DNA of 47,014 bases. It comes from RGIG5952 sp045627605 (GTDB lineage Bacteria; Verrucomicrobiota; Kiritimatiellia; RFP12; JAAYLN01). This document shows, piece by piece, positions 33,990 through 42,614 of this stretch (position 1 is its first letter; every line of letters begins with the position of its first letter). The position numbers were made by a program, and so were the translations under genes. The notes below the pieces were generated by a model. It did not search any database. It saw nothing but the letters and a program-made list of their open reading frames with translations, and had not been told where the DNA came from. Location of the stretch: the NCBI GenBank assembly GCA_045627605.1, contig JAZQOA010000002.1, positions 1-47,014 on the forward strand, given 5' to 3'.

Positions 33990-34781
33990 TTATTTGCTCT
34001 TGTGGAGCTCCGTTGTGTCGACGCTTTCAATCGGGTTTGCCGAATAGACCTTTTCCGGTGCCGGGTCGGTGTTCCAGCAGTCGGTTTTCTGCGGCGGGAA
34101 GGCCGGTGCCGCCCAGCGAACGGCATTGCCGAGAACCTTGACCACGCCAGGATTGTGGTAGATCGGGAAGGTCTCGTGGCCGGGCGAGAAGTAGAAAATG
34201 TTGCCGGCGCCGCGGCGGAAGGTCACGCCCGAACGGAAGACGTTGCCGCCCTCATACCATGACATGAAGACGACATGCCCGTCTTCGGGGATGCCGAAGG
34301 GTTCGCCGTACATCTCGGTGTTGGGGACGACGAAGGAGTCTGGGACGCCCTTGGCGATCGGGTGCTGCGGGTCGACCACCCAGACGCGCTCCTTCTCGCC
34401 GCATTCGCGCCAGCGGAGCGAGCAGGAGGTGCCGAGCATGCGGCGGAAAATCTTGGAATAGTGGCCCGAGTGCATGACGACGAGACCCATGCCGGCGAGA
34501 ATGCGGTGCTGGATCTTGTCGACGAGGGCGTCCGCAACCTGGCCGTGGGCGCAGTGGCCCCACCACATGAGGACGTCGGTGTTGTTCAGCAGGTCGTCGG
34601 GAAGCCCCTGCTCGGGCATGTCGAGCGAGACGGCGGTGATTTCAAGATCGTCCGCCGCGAGTTCTTCCTTGAGGGCGTTGTGAATGCCGTGCGGGTAGAA
34701 ACCGCGGATAAGGTCGCCGAACGCACCTTCGGCACGTTCGTGGACGTTTTCGTTCCAAATCGTGACTCTGATTTTAGCCAT
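33990..34781 (-). CDS. ThuA-like (trehalose utilisation-type) protein
   Basis: 263 residues, a single ThuA domain with a glutamine-amidotransferase-like fold. The sequence shows MAKIRVTIWNEN at strand 1, a DVLMWWGHCAHG segment, GLVVMHSGHYSK where class I amidotransferases have the nucleophile loop, RWRE..ERVWVVDPQHPI and FYFSPGHETFP. ThuA proteins act in disaccharide or sugar catabolism in rhizobia and are abundant in PVC bacteria; the exact reaction is not settled. The start has AAGGAAAA upstream and an extended -10 promoter. No signal peptide is present. Confidence 0.88.
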   Translation of the reverse strand: MAKIRVTIWNENVHERAEGAFGDLIRGFYPHGIHNALKEELAADDLEITAVSLDMPEQGLPDDLLNNTDVLMWWGHCAHGQVADALVDKIQHRILAGMGLVVMHSGHYSKIFRRMLGTSCSLRWRECGEKERVWVVDPQHPIAKGVPDSFVVPNTEMYGEPFGIPEDGHVVFMSWYEGGNVFRSGVTFRRGAGNIFYFSPGHETFPIYHNPGVVKVLGNAVRWAAPAFPPQKTDCWNTDPAPEKVYSANPIESVDTTELHKSK

Positions 34782-34820
34782 TTTTTTCCTTGTGCTTGGT
34801 TGTTGAAAAGGAGTGATTCC

Positions 34821-34829
34821 ATTCTACCA
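34821..34829 (-). promoter_or_regulatory. Extended -10 promoter of the ThuA-like gene
   Basis: On the minus strand TGGTAGAAT (34829-34821) is an extended -10 about 40 bases before the start; no good -35 is visible. Confidence 0.55.
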
Positions 34830-34883
34830 CAAAAGCCAGGTGACGAGGCAGACGGCTTTGGCGGGGCGGGGAAAATGCGTTCG

Positions 34884-35357
34884 TCAGCGTTTCAAAACCG
34901 GGTTCGCCCGCTTGATGAACTGGATGGACAGGCCCGAGGGATCCTTGAGAATGGCGTTGTCGACGACAGGCGAGGTGTCGCGCTTGACGAGCTTCGCCCC
35001 TGCTGCGGTAAGGCGCGCGATGTCGGCATCGACATCCTCGGAGACGAAGCCAAAATGGAGCTCGTCTGTTCGCATCGACTGGTAGTCGGGCGGCGGCACG
35101 CCGTCAAGCGACCTGTACATTTCGATCGCGATTCGTCCCGTCCTGTCAACGATGAAAGTCGTGTGCATCTCGTTGTCGAGTTGCGCGGTGATTTCAAATC
35201 CAAGGTTCTCCACCCACCAGGCGGCTGTTTCCTCTGGGTTGGCGATGTCAATGGCCGTGTGTTCCAAGACGTATCCCTTTGTCACGCATCCGCCAAGAAA
35301 GGCGAGAAGCGCGACCAAGGCAAGCCCTTGCATCCTGTTCTTTGCATTTGCCGTCAT
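34884..35357 (-). CDS. Lipoprotein with a VOC (glyoxalase-like) domain
   Basis: 157 residues from ATG 35357, which follows an AAAGGA ribosome binding site. The N-terminus is a lipoprotein signal with lipobox LGGC (Cys24). The rest is one vicinal-oxygen-chelate domain: LEHTAIDIANPEETAAWWVENLGFE, a middle ELHFGFVSEDVDADIARL and a C-terminal LKDPSGLSIQFIKR. Half-site residues His (LEHTA), His (ELHFG) and Gln (IQFI) are present and could bind a metal. VOC lipoproteins are uncommon. The function is unknown; binding or lyase activity at the membrane is possible. The longer upstream frame crosses the promoter and is not coding. Confidence 0.85.
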   Translation of the reverse strand: MTANAKNRMQGLALVALLAFLGGCVTKGYVLEHTAIDIANPEETAAWWVENLGFEITAQLDNEMHTTFIVDRTGRIAIEMYRSLDGVPPPDYQSMRTDELHFGFVSEDVDADIARLTAAGAKLVKRDTSPVVDNAILKDPSGLSIQFIKRANPVLKR

Positions 35358-35403
35358 GTTGGTTCCTTTCGCGTTGCGTGGGTCGTCCCGCGTGTCCCGA
35401 ATT

Positions 35404-35431
35404 ATTCTACAGCAACCGCAGCATATGTCAA
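35404..35431 (-). promoter_or_regulatory. Promoter of the VOC lipoprotein
   Basis: On the minus strand TTGACA (35431-35426), a 16-base spacer and TAGAAT (35409-35404) form a near-consensus promoter about 40 bases before ATG 35357. It lies in the 311-base gap between this gene and the chaperone gene, which otherwise holds only the divergent promoter at 35527-35535. Confidence 0.7.
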
Positions 35432-35526
35432 CTCCGTTGCCATGCAATCGCGGCGAGGTTTTGCCATTAAGCCCCGCCTTCCCCCGCCTTCGGGTTTCGG
35501 AAAACGGGGCAAAATCGGGTCAGTTT

Positions 35527-35535
35527 TGCTACAAT
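35527..35535 (+). promoter_or_regulatory. Extended -10 promoter for the chaperone-effector pair
   Basis: TGCTACAAT fits the extended -10 used elsewhere in this window. The start site near 35542 would give a leader of about 127 bases, longer than for other genes here, leaving room for post-transcriptional control. Confidence 0.5.
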
Positions 35536-35668
35536 ATTTATTCATTCCAATTCAAAAAGTGCGCCATCGTCGATGTGGGGTTGACGTCGCGTGACAGGAT
35601 GGCGTAACTTTTCGCCCGGTCGAACGTAAACGATTCAGGGAACCCAACGGAAAAGACAGGGAAGGGAC

Positions 35669-36154
35669 ATGATGGAATACGTTGAATTGATGGGCAGGCT
35701 CGGCGAGAGCCTCGGGATCGACGGGCTCGCGCCCGACGCCGGCGGATATTGCAACATCAGCGTCGATGACACGGTCGTGACGTTCATCGAACGGCCCGGA
35801 CGCGGCCTTCTGGAGATCGTCGCCCGTATTTGCGACCTGCCCGCCGGGAACGCCGGGCAGGTTCTGAAAGTCCTGATGGCGGCCATGGCGCCCGGGGACG
35901 CGGCGGAGGATTTCTCGTTTTTCATCGATGAACTGGACGAGGGCCTTTATCTGCGCCGCACCGAAACGCTGGCGGAGCTCGATGTCGAAGGCGTCCGCCG
36001 GGCATTGGAGAAGTTCGCCAACGCATTGGACGATTGGCGCGCGGCCATCGGCGATTTCCAGTCCATCCAGCCCGTCGTCAACGAGGCGTTGGACGACGGC
36101 AAAGGGGAATCAAAGTCGTTCGGCCTGGGTGAACATGGATTCATGCAGGTCTGA
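35669..36154 (+). CDS. CesT/Tir-family type III secretion chaperone-like protein
   Basis: 161 residues, acidic and without signal peptide. The sequence follows the class I T3SS chaperone pattern: helix 1 VELMGRLGESLGIDGLAPDAGG, strands with CNISVDDTVVTFIE, a central GLLEIVARICDLPAG, then QVLKVLMAAM, strands SFFIDELDEGLYLRRTETLAELD and a last amphipathic helix LEKFANALDDWRAAI. Such dimeric chaperones bind the N-terminal region of one effector and are usually encoded beside it. The large gene 93 bases downstream fits that role. The call rests on this pattern and on gene order. No secretion apparatus gene is in the window. The ribosome binding site is AGGGA before two ATGs. Confidence 0.65.
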   Translation: MMEYVELMGRLGESLGIDGLAPDAGGYCNISVDDTVVTFIERPGRGLLEIVARICDLPAGNAGQVLKVLMAAMAPGDAAEDFSFFIDELDEGLYLRRTETLAELDVEGVRRALEKFANALDDWRAAIGDFQSIQPVVNEALDDGKGESKSFGLGEHGFMQV

Positions 36155-36247
36155 GCAAAGTGAGGCCGTCCGGGCATTCGTCCATGACGGGAATTTCAGA
36201 ATACAATCGCCAACCCAGCCACAGGCAACATCAGAAAGGCGGAAACA

Positions 36248-39200
36248 ATGCCACCAAAAGTCACTTTGAACCCGGTTCTTCAAGCGTACAGCGCTTTTGT
36301 CGATAAGAGCGACCGGGAAAATTCCGGTCATAGCACCGTCAGCAGATTCGGAATCAGCCATCGGGACGGCTCACCCCGCGTCATTGCGGCGACGAAGGAT
36401 TCCTGTTACGCGGCGAACCGCGATTACAAGGAACAGATCGCCAACAACAGGTCCCGCTTCGTCTTCTTCAAGGCCGTTGCCGATCAGTTCGGCGGAGCGG
36501 ACAAGATTCCCAAAAAGGTTCGGGATGCCCTGTGCGCAAAGGACTTCGGCGACGTGAAGTTCAAAAAAGGCGAGGAACTCACGCAAGGCATGTTCATGAC
36601 CGGCAAGCCGTTGAGCTCATACCGCATCAAGACGATTATCAAGGCGATTACCTCGGCAACGCTCTCCGAGCGGGAGCTGCTCGCGGAAAACTGCGTTCAA
36701 GGTGCCCTTGCCCTTTTGAGGGCCGGGGAGGTTGACAAGGATAAGCTCGGCAAGGCGTTGACGAACCTTGTCGATGCCGCATTGCCGACCGGATGGAAAA
36801 CGTCGAAGAATTTCAACACGTACGCGCTTGAAGGTAAATTTGGTACCCAAGACATCAGGGAACTCCGGAACGAAATTTTATCCGAGTTAGGACAAATCAT
36901 CAGTAAGGCAGCGGGCGGTGACGGAAGTGCCCCGAATCCCCAAGCCGCCGAGGAAAGGATACACAATCTTCTTAGTGATTTGCATGACGTATTCCTGTCT
37001 TCTCAGAAAGACAAGGGTGTTCATGTCCAGGCGTTTTGTGATAAGTTCGACACTTTGCGGAAGAATTGGGATAATCGTTTGGTAAAACTCGAGCAATCCG
37101 GAATGCGCGTCAGATCCTATGACGATATAATCGCTCATAAGTTTGACCCGAATGCCAAGTATGACATAGCGGGAAAGACCGCGAAGGAGTTCGTCAAGGA
37201 TTTGCTGCACGCGATGGCCCTTGCAGAAGAGGGTAAGTTCACTCTTAAGGGGGGGGACGGCGATTCCAGGAACCAGTTGATTGGATGGGTGAAATCCCGG
37301 CTGTCAGAATTTCTTTCATCAGCGCTAAAGGGTGAAGCGCGTGGGTTGATGTGCTCGCATGCTTCGAAGTGGGTGGATGAAAACCTGAAACTTGCGCCTG
37401 GCGCATCTTTTGGATCCCAAGTCAAGCAAGTAGTTGGCAAGTTCATGAATGTGGATTGGACTGGTGCCGATGAAAGAGTGAATGCAAAGTTAAAAGAAAA
37501 CAACGGTGCCGCTCTTACCCAAACTCACAATTGGCTCGGCGAGGTGCAGGAATTGGTCGATGCCTTCGACAAGAAAGATTTTTCGTTAAGTGACGAATTG
37601 GCGAGGAATGGTATGGCCGGTCGTTTCTCAAGAGATGAAATCGCCTTCATCAGGGACACTATCCTTGCCGATGCGTTTGGCCGCCATAGAAACGAAGGTG
37701 TTGGGGGTGCGGGGTACATGATTCTCCTTGGCGAAGATTCTGCCATCTTCAACACGCATTTCTACGAACGCATGGGGCGCATCGGTGTCGGCTTGACAGA
37801 TGATGAAAAGGATCTTGTGAACGAGGGGACGAGACAACTGAGGGAAACGCTCTTGTATTTCGCGGATAAGACCGGCGACAAGATGGTTTTCAGTGCCGTG
37901 GAAGAGATTCTTAAGTCGAAGGGCAAGACGAAAATGGGACTCGATTTGATTTCACGCGCGGATGTCGTGAAGGCCGTCACCTACATGAAACCGTATCTCT
38001 TTGACGAGAATGGCAAGGGGGTCATGAAAGACTCAAATTACCATACCGGCTTTTCTGCAACTACGCGCATCACTCATATGTTAAAATTTGCACGACTCGG
38101 AAGCAGTGACACGAAACAGATCTACAGCCTGAAAAAAGAAAGCATTCCCGCGAAAAACAGGGCTACTGTGTCCGTGGAAAAAAACATAGTTAACCGCGAG
38201 GAGGAAATCAATACGCGGAAGCCCGCGGCGAAAAGCATTGCTCCAAATGGAAATCCCACGGCGCCCGTGAACCGGGCGGAGCCGACGGTGGCGGTGCCGC
38301 AGGAGCTTCTGGCGCAGAAGGCCGGGCTGAAGGATCGGTGCTTCAAAGCGGTGTTCGAGTCTCTGCTGGGCAGGGGCACATCCGAGGAAACAATCTCTCA
38401 TGACCATTCGATGGCTTATAAAAAGTTCAACGAGGAGTGGGAAAAACAGTGGAAAATATTCGTGGAGAGTAGGCCGATGAAGTCCGATGCCGACCTGGTG
38501 AAATGGATGAAGGAGGCGTGCGGCGACGACATTGTGACACTCGACCGATTTTTCAACCTGTTCGATACTGCTAAAACGACGCTGGATCGTGCGGAATTGC
38601 TGCGAGCGGTGCACGATAAAGTGCTCGTCAATGAACTCAATGGTTGCTATAGCCCTGATGAAATTCAGGCGATCAAGGGAGACATTGGGAAGATTCTCAA
38701 TTTGTTTTTCGATGCCCAGACGAAGGCGGATCCCCTGCCGGCTCAGTTAAACGCTCTCAGGGATGCCTCGACTCCCGAGGAGTTCAGGGAGAAACTGATT
38801 AAGATCGCATGCGATGCCGTCGGTACGCGGGTCGATGCGTCTCGGTTGTGGGCCGACGCCGAAAAGAAGAAGTTGCTTACGCGTCAGGTTAATTCCGTAA
38901 TCAGTGAAAAATCAGGCGTGAGATCGATGAAGGACATTCTCGCCCAGGCCGTCAACGAGAGAAAGGGACTCAAGCAGCACGGCGGGAACACCTGCTTCAT
39001 CAAGTCCGTTGTCAACTCGATGATCGGCACGGAAAAGGGCCGCGCGATGCTGGCGAACCTCATCGACGGCAATGGAAATTACACGTTCACCGCCTTCAAC
39101 CCCCTCACCGGGACCAAGACCCCGGTTGTCATCACGGACGAGGAACTCAATAATGCACGGACGAACGGGGAGTTTCGATTGGGCGAGGTGAAGTGTTCCT

Positions 39201-39655
39201 CGAACGCTTTCGGTGCGATGGACGACCTCGAAATCGCAGTGTGGCTGGCCCTGGGCAAGGTTCATGGCAATTCTCTGCAGGCGTTTCCCGGTAACATCGG
39301 CGAAGCGAATCTGGTCGCATACCTGTTCGGCTTCAGGCCCGTGAGCGAGAATACGGCGGGCGATCTCGGCAAGTGGGCGGATGCGGTCTCGACCCTGGGC
39401 AAGGGCGGTCTCGCGCTTTACCGGTATGCGACTGTGGACAGAAGTGGGAAGGAAACCGAAACCAGTTACCGGCATTTTGTCTCAATCACGGGCGTGACGA
39501 ACGAAAATAAAGCCAAGGGCTACGAACTCGTCGATTCGCTCGGAAACAAGGAGGCGGCGCAACTCGGGCTTGAGTACGCGGAGCCGATGAATGGAACCTT
39601 TGCCGCGTACGGCAACCAGGTCCTGTGCTACGAATATGTGGAGAATCCCGCGTAA
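36248..39655 (+). CDS. Large putative secreted effector with a C-terminal cysteine peptidase-like domain
   Basis: 1135 residues, no signal peptide and no membrane segment. Residues 1-650 are mostly helical and not recognised. A proline-rich linker (about 655-695) leads to a second helical part and then a C-terminal domain (about 905-1135) with Cys916 in HGGNTCFIKSVVNS, His1076 in SYRHFVSITG and Asp1096 in YELVDSLGN. The Cys box resembles ubiquitin-specific proteases (GNTCFxNS), and the C-H-D order fits the papain fold. The first 100 residues could be the chaperone-binding and secretion region. GC drops to about 45% in parts of the middle, far below flanking genes, which suggests acquired or mosaic origin. 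Function is inferred; an intracellular peptidase or polymorphic toxin is the alternative. Confidence 0.6.
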   Translation: MPPKVTLNPVLQAYSAFVDKSDRENSGHSTVSRFGISHRDGSPRVIAATKDSCYAANRDYKEQIANNRSRFVFFKAVADQFGGADKIPKKVRDALCAKDFGDVKFKKGEELTQGMFMTGKPLSSYRIKTIIKAITSATLSERELLAENCVQGALALLRAGEVDKDKLGKALTNLVDAALPTGWKTSKNFNTYALEGKFGTQDIRELRNEILSELGQIISKAAGGDGSAPNPQAAEERIHNLLSDLHDVFLSSQKDKGVHVQAFCDKFDTLRKNWDNRLVKLEQSGMRVRSYDDIIAHKFDPNAKYDIAGKTAKEFVKDLLHAMALAEEGKFTLKGGDGDSRNQLIGWVKSRLSEFLSSALKGEARGLMCSHASKWVDENLKLAPGASFGSQVKQVVGKFMNVDWTGADERVNAKLKENNGAALTQTHNWLGEVQELVDAFDKKDFSLSDELARNGMAGRFSRDEIAFIRDTILADAFGRHRNEGVGGAGYMILLGEDSAIFNTHFYERMGRIGVGLTDDEKDLVNEGTRQLRETLLYFADKTGDKMVFSAVEEILKSKGKTKMGLDLISRADVVKAVTYMKPYLFDENGKGVMKDSNYHTGFSATTRITHMLKFARLGSSDTKQIYSLKKESIPAKNRATVSVEKNIVNREEEINTRKPAAKSIAPNGNPTAPVNRAEPTVAVPQELLAQKAGLKDRCFKAVFESLLGRGTSEETISHDHSMAYKKFNEEWEKQWKIFVESRPMKSDADLVKWMKEACGDDIVTLDRFFNLFDTAKTTLDRAELLRAVHDKVLVNELNGCYSPDEIQAIKGDIGKILNLFFDAQTKADPLPAQLNALRDASTPEEFREKLIKIACDAVGTRVDASRLWADAEKKKLLTRQVNSVISEKSGVRSMKDILAQAVNERKGLKQHGGNTCFIKSVVNSMIGTEKGRAMLANLIDGNGNYTFTAFNPLTGTKTPVVITDEELNNARTNGEFRLGEVKCSSNAFGAMDDLEIAVWLALGKVHGNSLQAFPGNIGEANLVAYLFGFRPVSENTAGDLGKWADAVSTLGKGGLALYRYATVDRSGKETETSYRHFVSITGVTNENKAKGYELVDSLGNKEAAQLGLEYAEPMNGTFAAYGNQVLCYEYVENPA

Positions 39656-39690
39656 CCAATTGGAGTTTTCCCGTCTCGTGTTCTCCGATA

Positions 39691-39699
39691 TGGTAGAAT
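39691..39699 (+). promoter_or_regulatory. Extended -10 promoter giving a leaderless mRNA
   Basis: TGGTAGAAT ends 9 bases before ATG 39709, so the transcript should start one to three bases before the codon. No -35 and no ribosome binding site are seen. Confidence 0.55.
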
Positions 39700-39708
39700 A
39701 ATAGCGCA

Positions 39709-41208
39709 ATGCTTTACGCGATCGTTTCAGACATCCACGCCAACCTCACCGCCTGGAAGGCGGTTCTCGCCGACCTTGCCGCGATGAAGGCCGACAAGAT
39801 CATCTGCCTCGGCGACGTCGTGGGCTATGGCCCGGAACCTGCCGCGGTACTTGAATCCGTCTACCGCCATGTCGATGCCTTCGTGATGGGCAACCACGAC
39901 GCGGTTGTCGCCGGCAAGATGTCCGCCGAGAGCTTCAACGACCATGCGCGGGAGATGATTGAGTGGACGGCGGCGCGCATTTCCCCCAAGGGAAGGCAGT
40001 TCCTCGGGCGGCAGCCGCTTGTCCTTTGCGGATCCGATTTCGTCTGCACCCACGGCGCACTTGACTGCCCTGCGGCCTTCAACTACGTCCTGACGCCGGA
40101 GGATGCCCTTGCCACGTGGGATGCCACCGACTCGTCGCTGATCTTCGTCGGCCACACGCACGAAGCGGGCATTTGCGTTCTTGGGGCGTCGGGGACCCCG
40201 CACATGTTGGCGGACCAGGACTTCGAAATCGAGGAAGGCAAGCGCTACATTGTCAACGTCGGCTCCGTAGGCGACCCGCGCGATGCCGACCCGCGGTCGT
40301 CCTATTGCCTCTACGATGATGTGGCGCGCACCATTTCGTTCCGCCGCGTCGCCTTCGACTACGGCGCTCTCCGGGAGGCCGTCGCCAAGGCGGGGTTGCC
40401 CGAGGAGTCTGTCTTCCTCCTTCGCCGCGACATGGTGGACCGGCGCGAGCCCGTCCGCGAGGCCCTCGGCTTTGAGCCGCCGCGTCGTGCGCAGGCCATG
40501 GCGCAGGACGTCGCGGAATCGGCGGATCTTTCCGAACTCAAGAAGGCAAATTCGAAGTTGCGCTTCGTCATCGCCGCCCTCATCGTTCTTTTTTCAGGTA
40601 TGGCGGGCGTGGCGACGGGCATGGCGGTGAAGCACATGCGCGAGGCGACGGTCTTCGTCCCGGCGGATCCGCTCCCGCCCGTGGAGACGGTCATCCCGAC
40701 CGAAGTGTGGCGCAACCAGCTGCCGGCCATCCCCGCGGGGGACGGCCTCGTCCCGGCGCAGGGCGAAATCGCCGGCTGGCGTTATTCGCTTGCGAACCCC
40801 GAGCTCCAGCGCCTCAGCCTGCAGGCCGACCCTGGCTCGGGGCAGCGGCAACTTGTCGTCCACAACGACAAGCGGTTGAAGTTTGTTCTTGAAGCACCCG
40901 AATGGCTGCCCAACGGCTTTGCGGACGGCTACCGGGCGAGGGTGGAGGTGCAGGCGCAGCGCAGCGCGGACTTCAGCGGAAGCGCGGCGATGAAAGTTGT
41001 CGCGAACCGCTTGCAGCCGGATGAGAAGGTCTTGCTCGACGCCGAGCTGAACCTTTCGAAGCCGGGTATGCAGCCGACCTCGCGGAGGATGAAGAAGAGC
41101 GACGCTTTCCGGCTCGGTCCGCAGACCGGGCGGATATCCTTTTTGATCGAAGCCGAATTTTCGGGAACGCTCACGCTCGCCGACCTTAAACTTGACGTAC
41201 TCGAGTGA
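39709..41208 (+). CDS. Metallophosphoesterase with a transmembrane helix and an extra C-terminal domain
   Basis: 499 residues. The N-terminal 245 residues are a YfcE-like calcineurin-type phosphodiesterase with SDIH (Asp8, His10), LGDVVGYGP, GNHD, a THGA histidine and GHTHE; INVGSVGDPRD is typical of the DUF2437-free YfcE group. A hydrophobic helix at about 285-307 follows a charged linker. The last 190 residues are beta-rich, not recognised, and probably outside the inner membrane, leaving the phosphoesterase in the cytoplasm. Such a phosphoesterase anchored to an unknown sensor-like domain is unusual. The next gene starts 31 bases downstream and may be cotranscribed. Confidence 0.82.
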   Translation: MLYAIVSDIHANLTAWKAVLADLAAMKADKIICLGDVVGYGPEPAAVLESVYRHVDAFVMGNHDAVVAGKMSAESFNDHAREMIEWTAARISPKGRQFLGRQPLVLCGSDFVCTHGALDCPAAFNYVLTPEDALATWDATDSSLIFVGHTHEAGICVLGASGTPHMLADQDFEIEEGKRYIVNVGSVGDPRDADPRSSYCLYDDVARTISFRRVAFDYGALREAVAKAGLPEESVFLLRRDMVDRREPVREALGFEPPRRAQAMAQDVAESADLSELKKANSKLRFVIAALIVLFSGMAGVATGMAVKHMREATVFVPADPLPPVETVIPTEVWRNQLPAIPAGDGLVPAQGEIAGWRYSLANPELQRLSLQADPGSGQRQLVVHNDKRLKFVLEAPEWLPNGFADGYRARVEVQAQRSADFSGSAAMKVVANRLQPDEKVLLDAELNLSKPGMQPTSRRMKKSDAFRLGPQTGRISFLIEAEFSGTLTLADLKLDVLE

Positions 41209-41239
41209 CGGCGGCGGATATGGAATAGCAGGACAAAGT

Positions 41240-42559
41240 ATGAAACTCAAGCCAGGCGAACTTAAAATCACGGATATGCGCTTTGCCGACATCGACGGCG
41301 CACCGAAGCGCTGCACGCTCATGAAGCTCTACACCAACCAGGAGGGGCTTGTGGGCTATGGCGAGGTGCGCGATGCGTCGTCCCGCACCTACGCGGCAAT
41401 GCTCAAGAGCCGCATCCTCGGCGCGAATCCGCTCGACGTGGACAAGATCTTCCGGCGCGTCAAGCAGTTCGGTGGCGATTCGCGCCAGGCGGGCGGCGTC
41501 TGCGCCGTTGAGCTTGCCTGCTGGGACATCGCGGGCAAATATTGGGGCGTGCCCGTCTGGCAGCTCCTGGGCGGGAAGTTCCGCGACAAGATCCGCTGCT
41601 ACTGCGACACCGACTCCGAGGGTGGCGGGCGCGACATGGGCAAGGCTCTCAAGGAGCGCATGGCCCGGGGCTTTACCTTCCTCAAGATGGACCTGGGCAT
41701 CGAACTCCTGATGAAGGTGCCGGGTGCGCTTTCGGCGCCGCTGGGTTTCCTTGACAAGATGAAGGAGTACAAGCACACCGTCTTCGCGACGCCGCACGGC
41801 TCCATCGACCCGCGGGCGATGCGGGGCGAAGCCTACGACCTCTTCAACACCGAGCATTTCTTCACCGGCATCCACATCACCGAAAAGGGCCTCGATTTCC
41901 TCGAGAAGTACATGGCGGACGTCCGCGCCGAAGTCGGCGACGAAGTGCCGATCGCCATCGACCACCTCGGGCACATCCCGCTGGAGGACTGCATCGCGTT
42001 GGCACGCCGCCTCGAGAAGTTCCATCTCTCCTGGATGGAGGATGCCGTCCCGTGGCAGAAAACCGAGATGTGGAAGCAGCTCCACGCCGCGACGACGGTG
42101 CCGCTCGGCACGGGCGAGGACATTTACCTCAAGGAAAATTTCAAGCCGCTCCTTGAATCGGGGGCGTTGGCCGTCGTCCACCCCGACCTGCTCACCGCGG
42201 GCGGCATTCTTGAGACGAAGAAGATTGGCGACATGGCCGAGGACTACGGCGTCCAGATGAACCTTCACATGGCGGAAAGTCCCGTGGCGTGCATGGCCGC
42301 GGTGCATGTGGCCGCCGCGACGCGCAACTTCATGTCGCTCGAACTGCATTCCGTCGACGTCCCCTGGTGGGGTGACCTCGTCGTGCCGGCGCTCCGCTAC
42401 GACGGCGGTTACATCCAGGTGCCGGACGCCCCAGGCCTCGGCATCGAGGCGCTAAACGAGGATCTCATCCGCGAGCACTTGCACGAAGACTTCCCCGAGG
42501 CCTGGGCCCCGACTTCGGAGTGGGACAAGGAGTGGGCCAACGACCGCCGCTGGAGCTGA
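41240..42559 (+). CDS. Enolase-superfamily dehydratase (mandelate racemase/muconate lactonizing group)
   Basis: 439 residues from ATG 41240 (AGGA upstream). The barrel metal ligands are Asp241 (AIDHLGH), Glu267 (WMEDAVPW) and Glu293 (GTGEDIY), with a catalytic Lys candidate in FLKMDLG and His in NLHMAES. The N-terminal capping domain has TNQEGLVGYGEV and AVELACWDIAGKYWGVPVWQLLGG. These features match sugar-acid dehydratases of the superfamily (for example rhamnonate, fuconate or mannonate type); the exact acid cannot be read. It is followed by an RraA-like aldolase and an SDR, which suggests oxidation, dehydration and aldol cleavage of a sugar acid. Confidence 0.88.
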   Translation: MKLKPGELKITDMRFADIDGAPKRCTLMKLYTNQEGLVGYGEVRDASSRTYAAMLKSRILGANPLDVDKIFRRVKQFGGDSRQAGGVCAVELACWDIAGKYWGVPVWQLLGGKFRDKIRCYCDTDSEGGGRDMGKALKERMARGFTFLKMDLGIELLMKVPGALSAPLGFLDKMKEYKHTVFATPHGSIDPRAMRGEAYDLFNTEHFFTGIHITEKGLDFLEKYMADVRAEVGDEVPIAIDHLGHIPLEDCIALARRLEKFHLSWMEDAVPWQKTEMWKQLHAATTVPLGTGEDIYLKENFKPLLESGALAVVHPDLLTAGGILETKKIGDMAEDYGVQMNLHMAESPVACMAAVHVAAATRNFMSLELHSVDVPWWGDLVVPALRYDGGYIQVPDAPGLGIEALNEDLIREHLHEDFPEAWAPTSEWDKEWANDRRWS

Positions 42560-42614
42560 GGCCCCGGCTGCCGCAATCCCGGAAGCAATCTGGAACATTA
42601 GAAAGGAAATCGAC

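Noticed and set aside
35152..35607. 151-codon plus-strand frame between the VOC lipoprotein and the chaperone
   Set aside because: It starts antisense inside the VOC gene and crosses both divergent promoters; composition is not protein-like.
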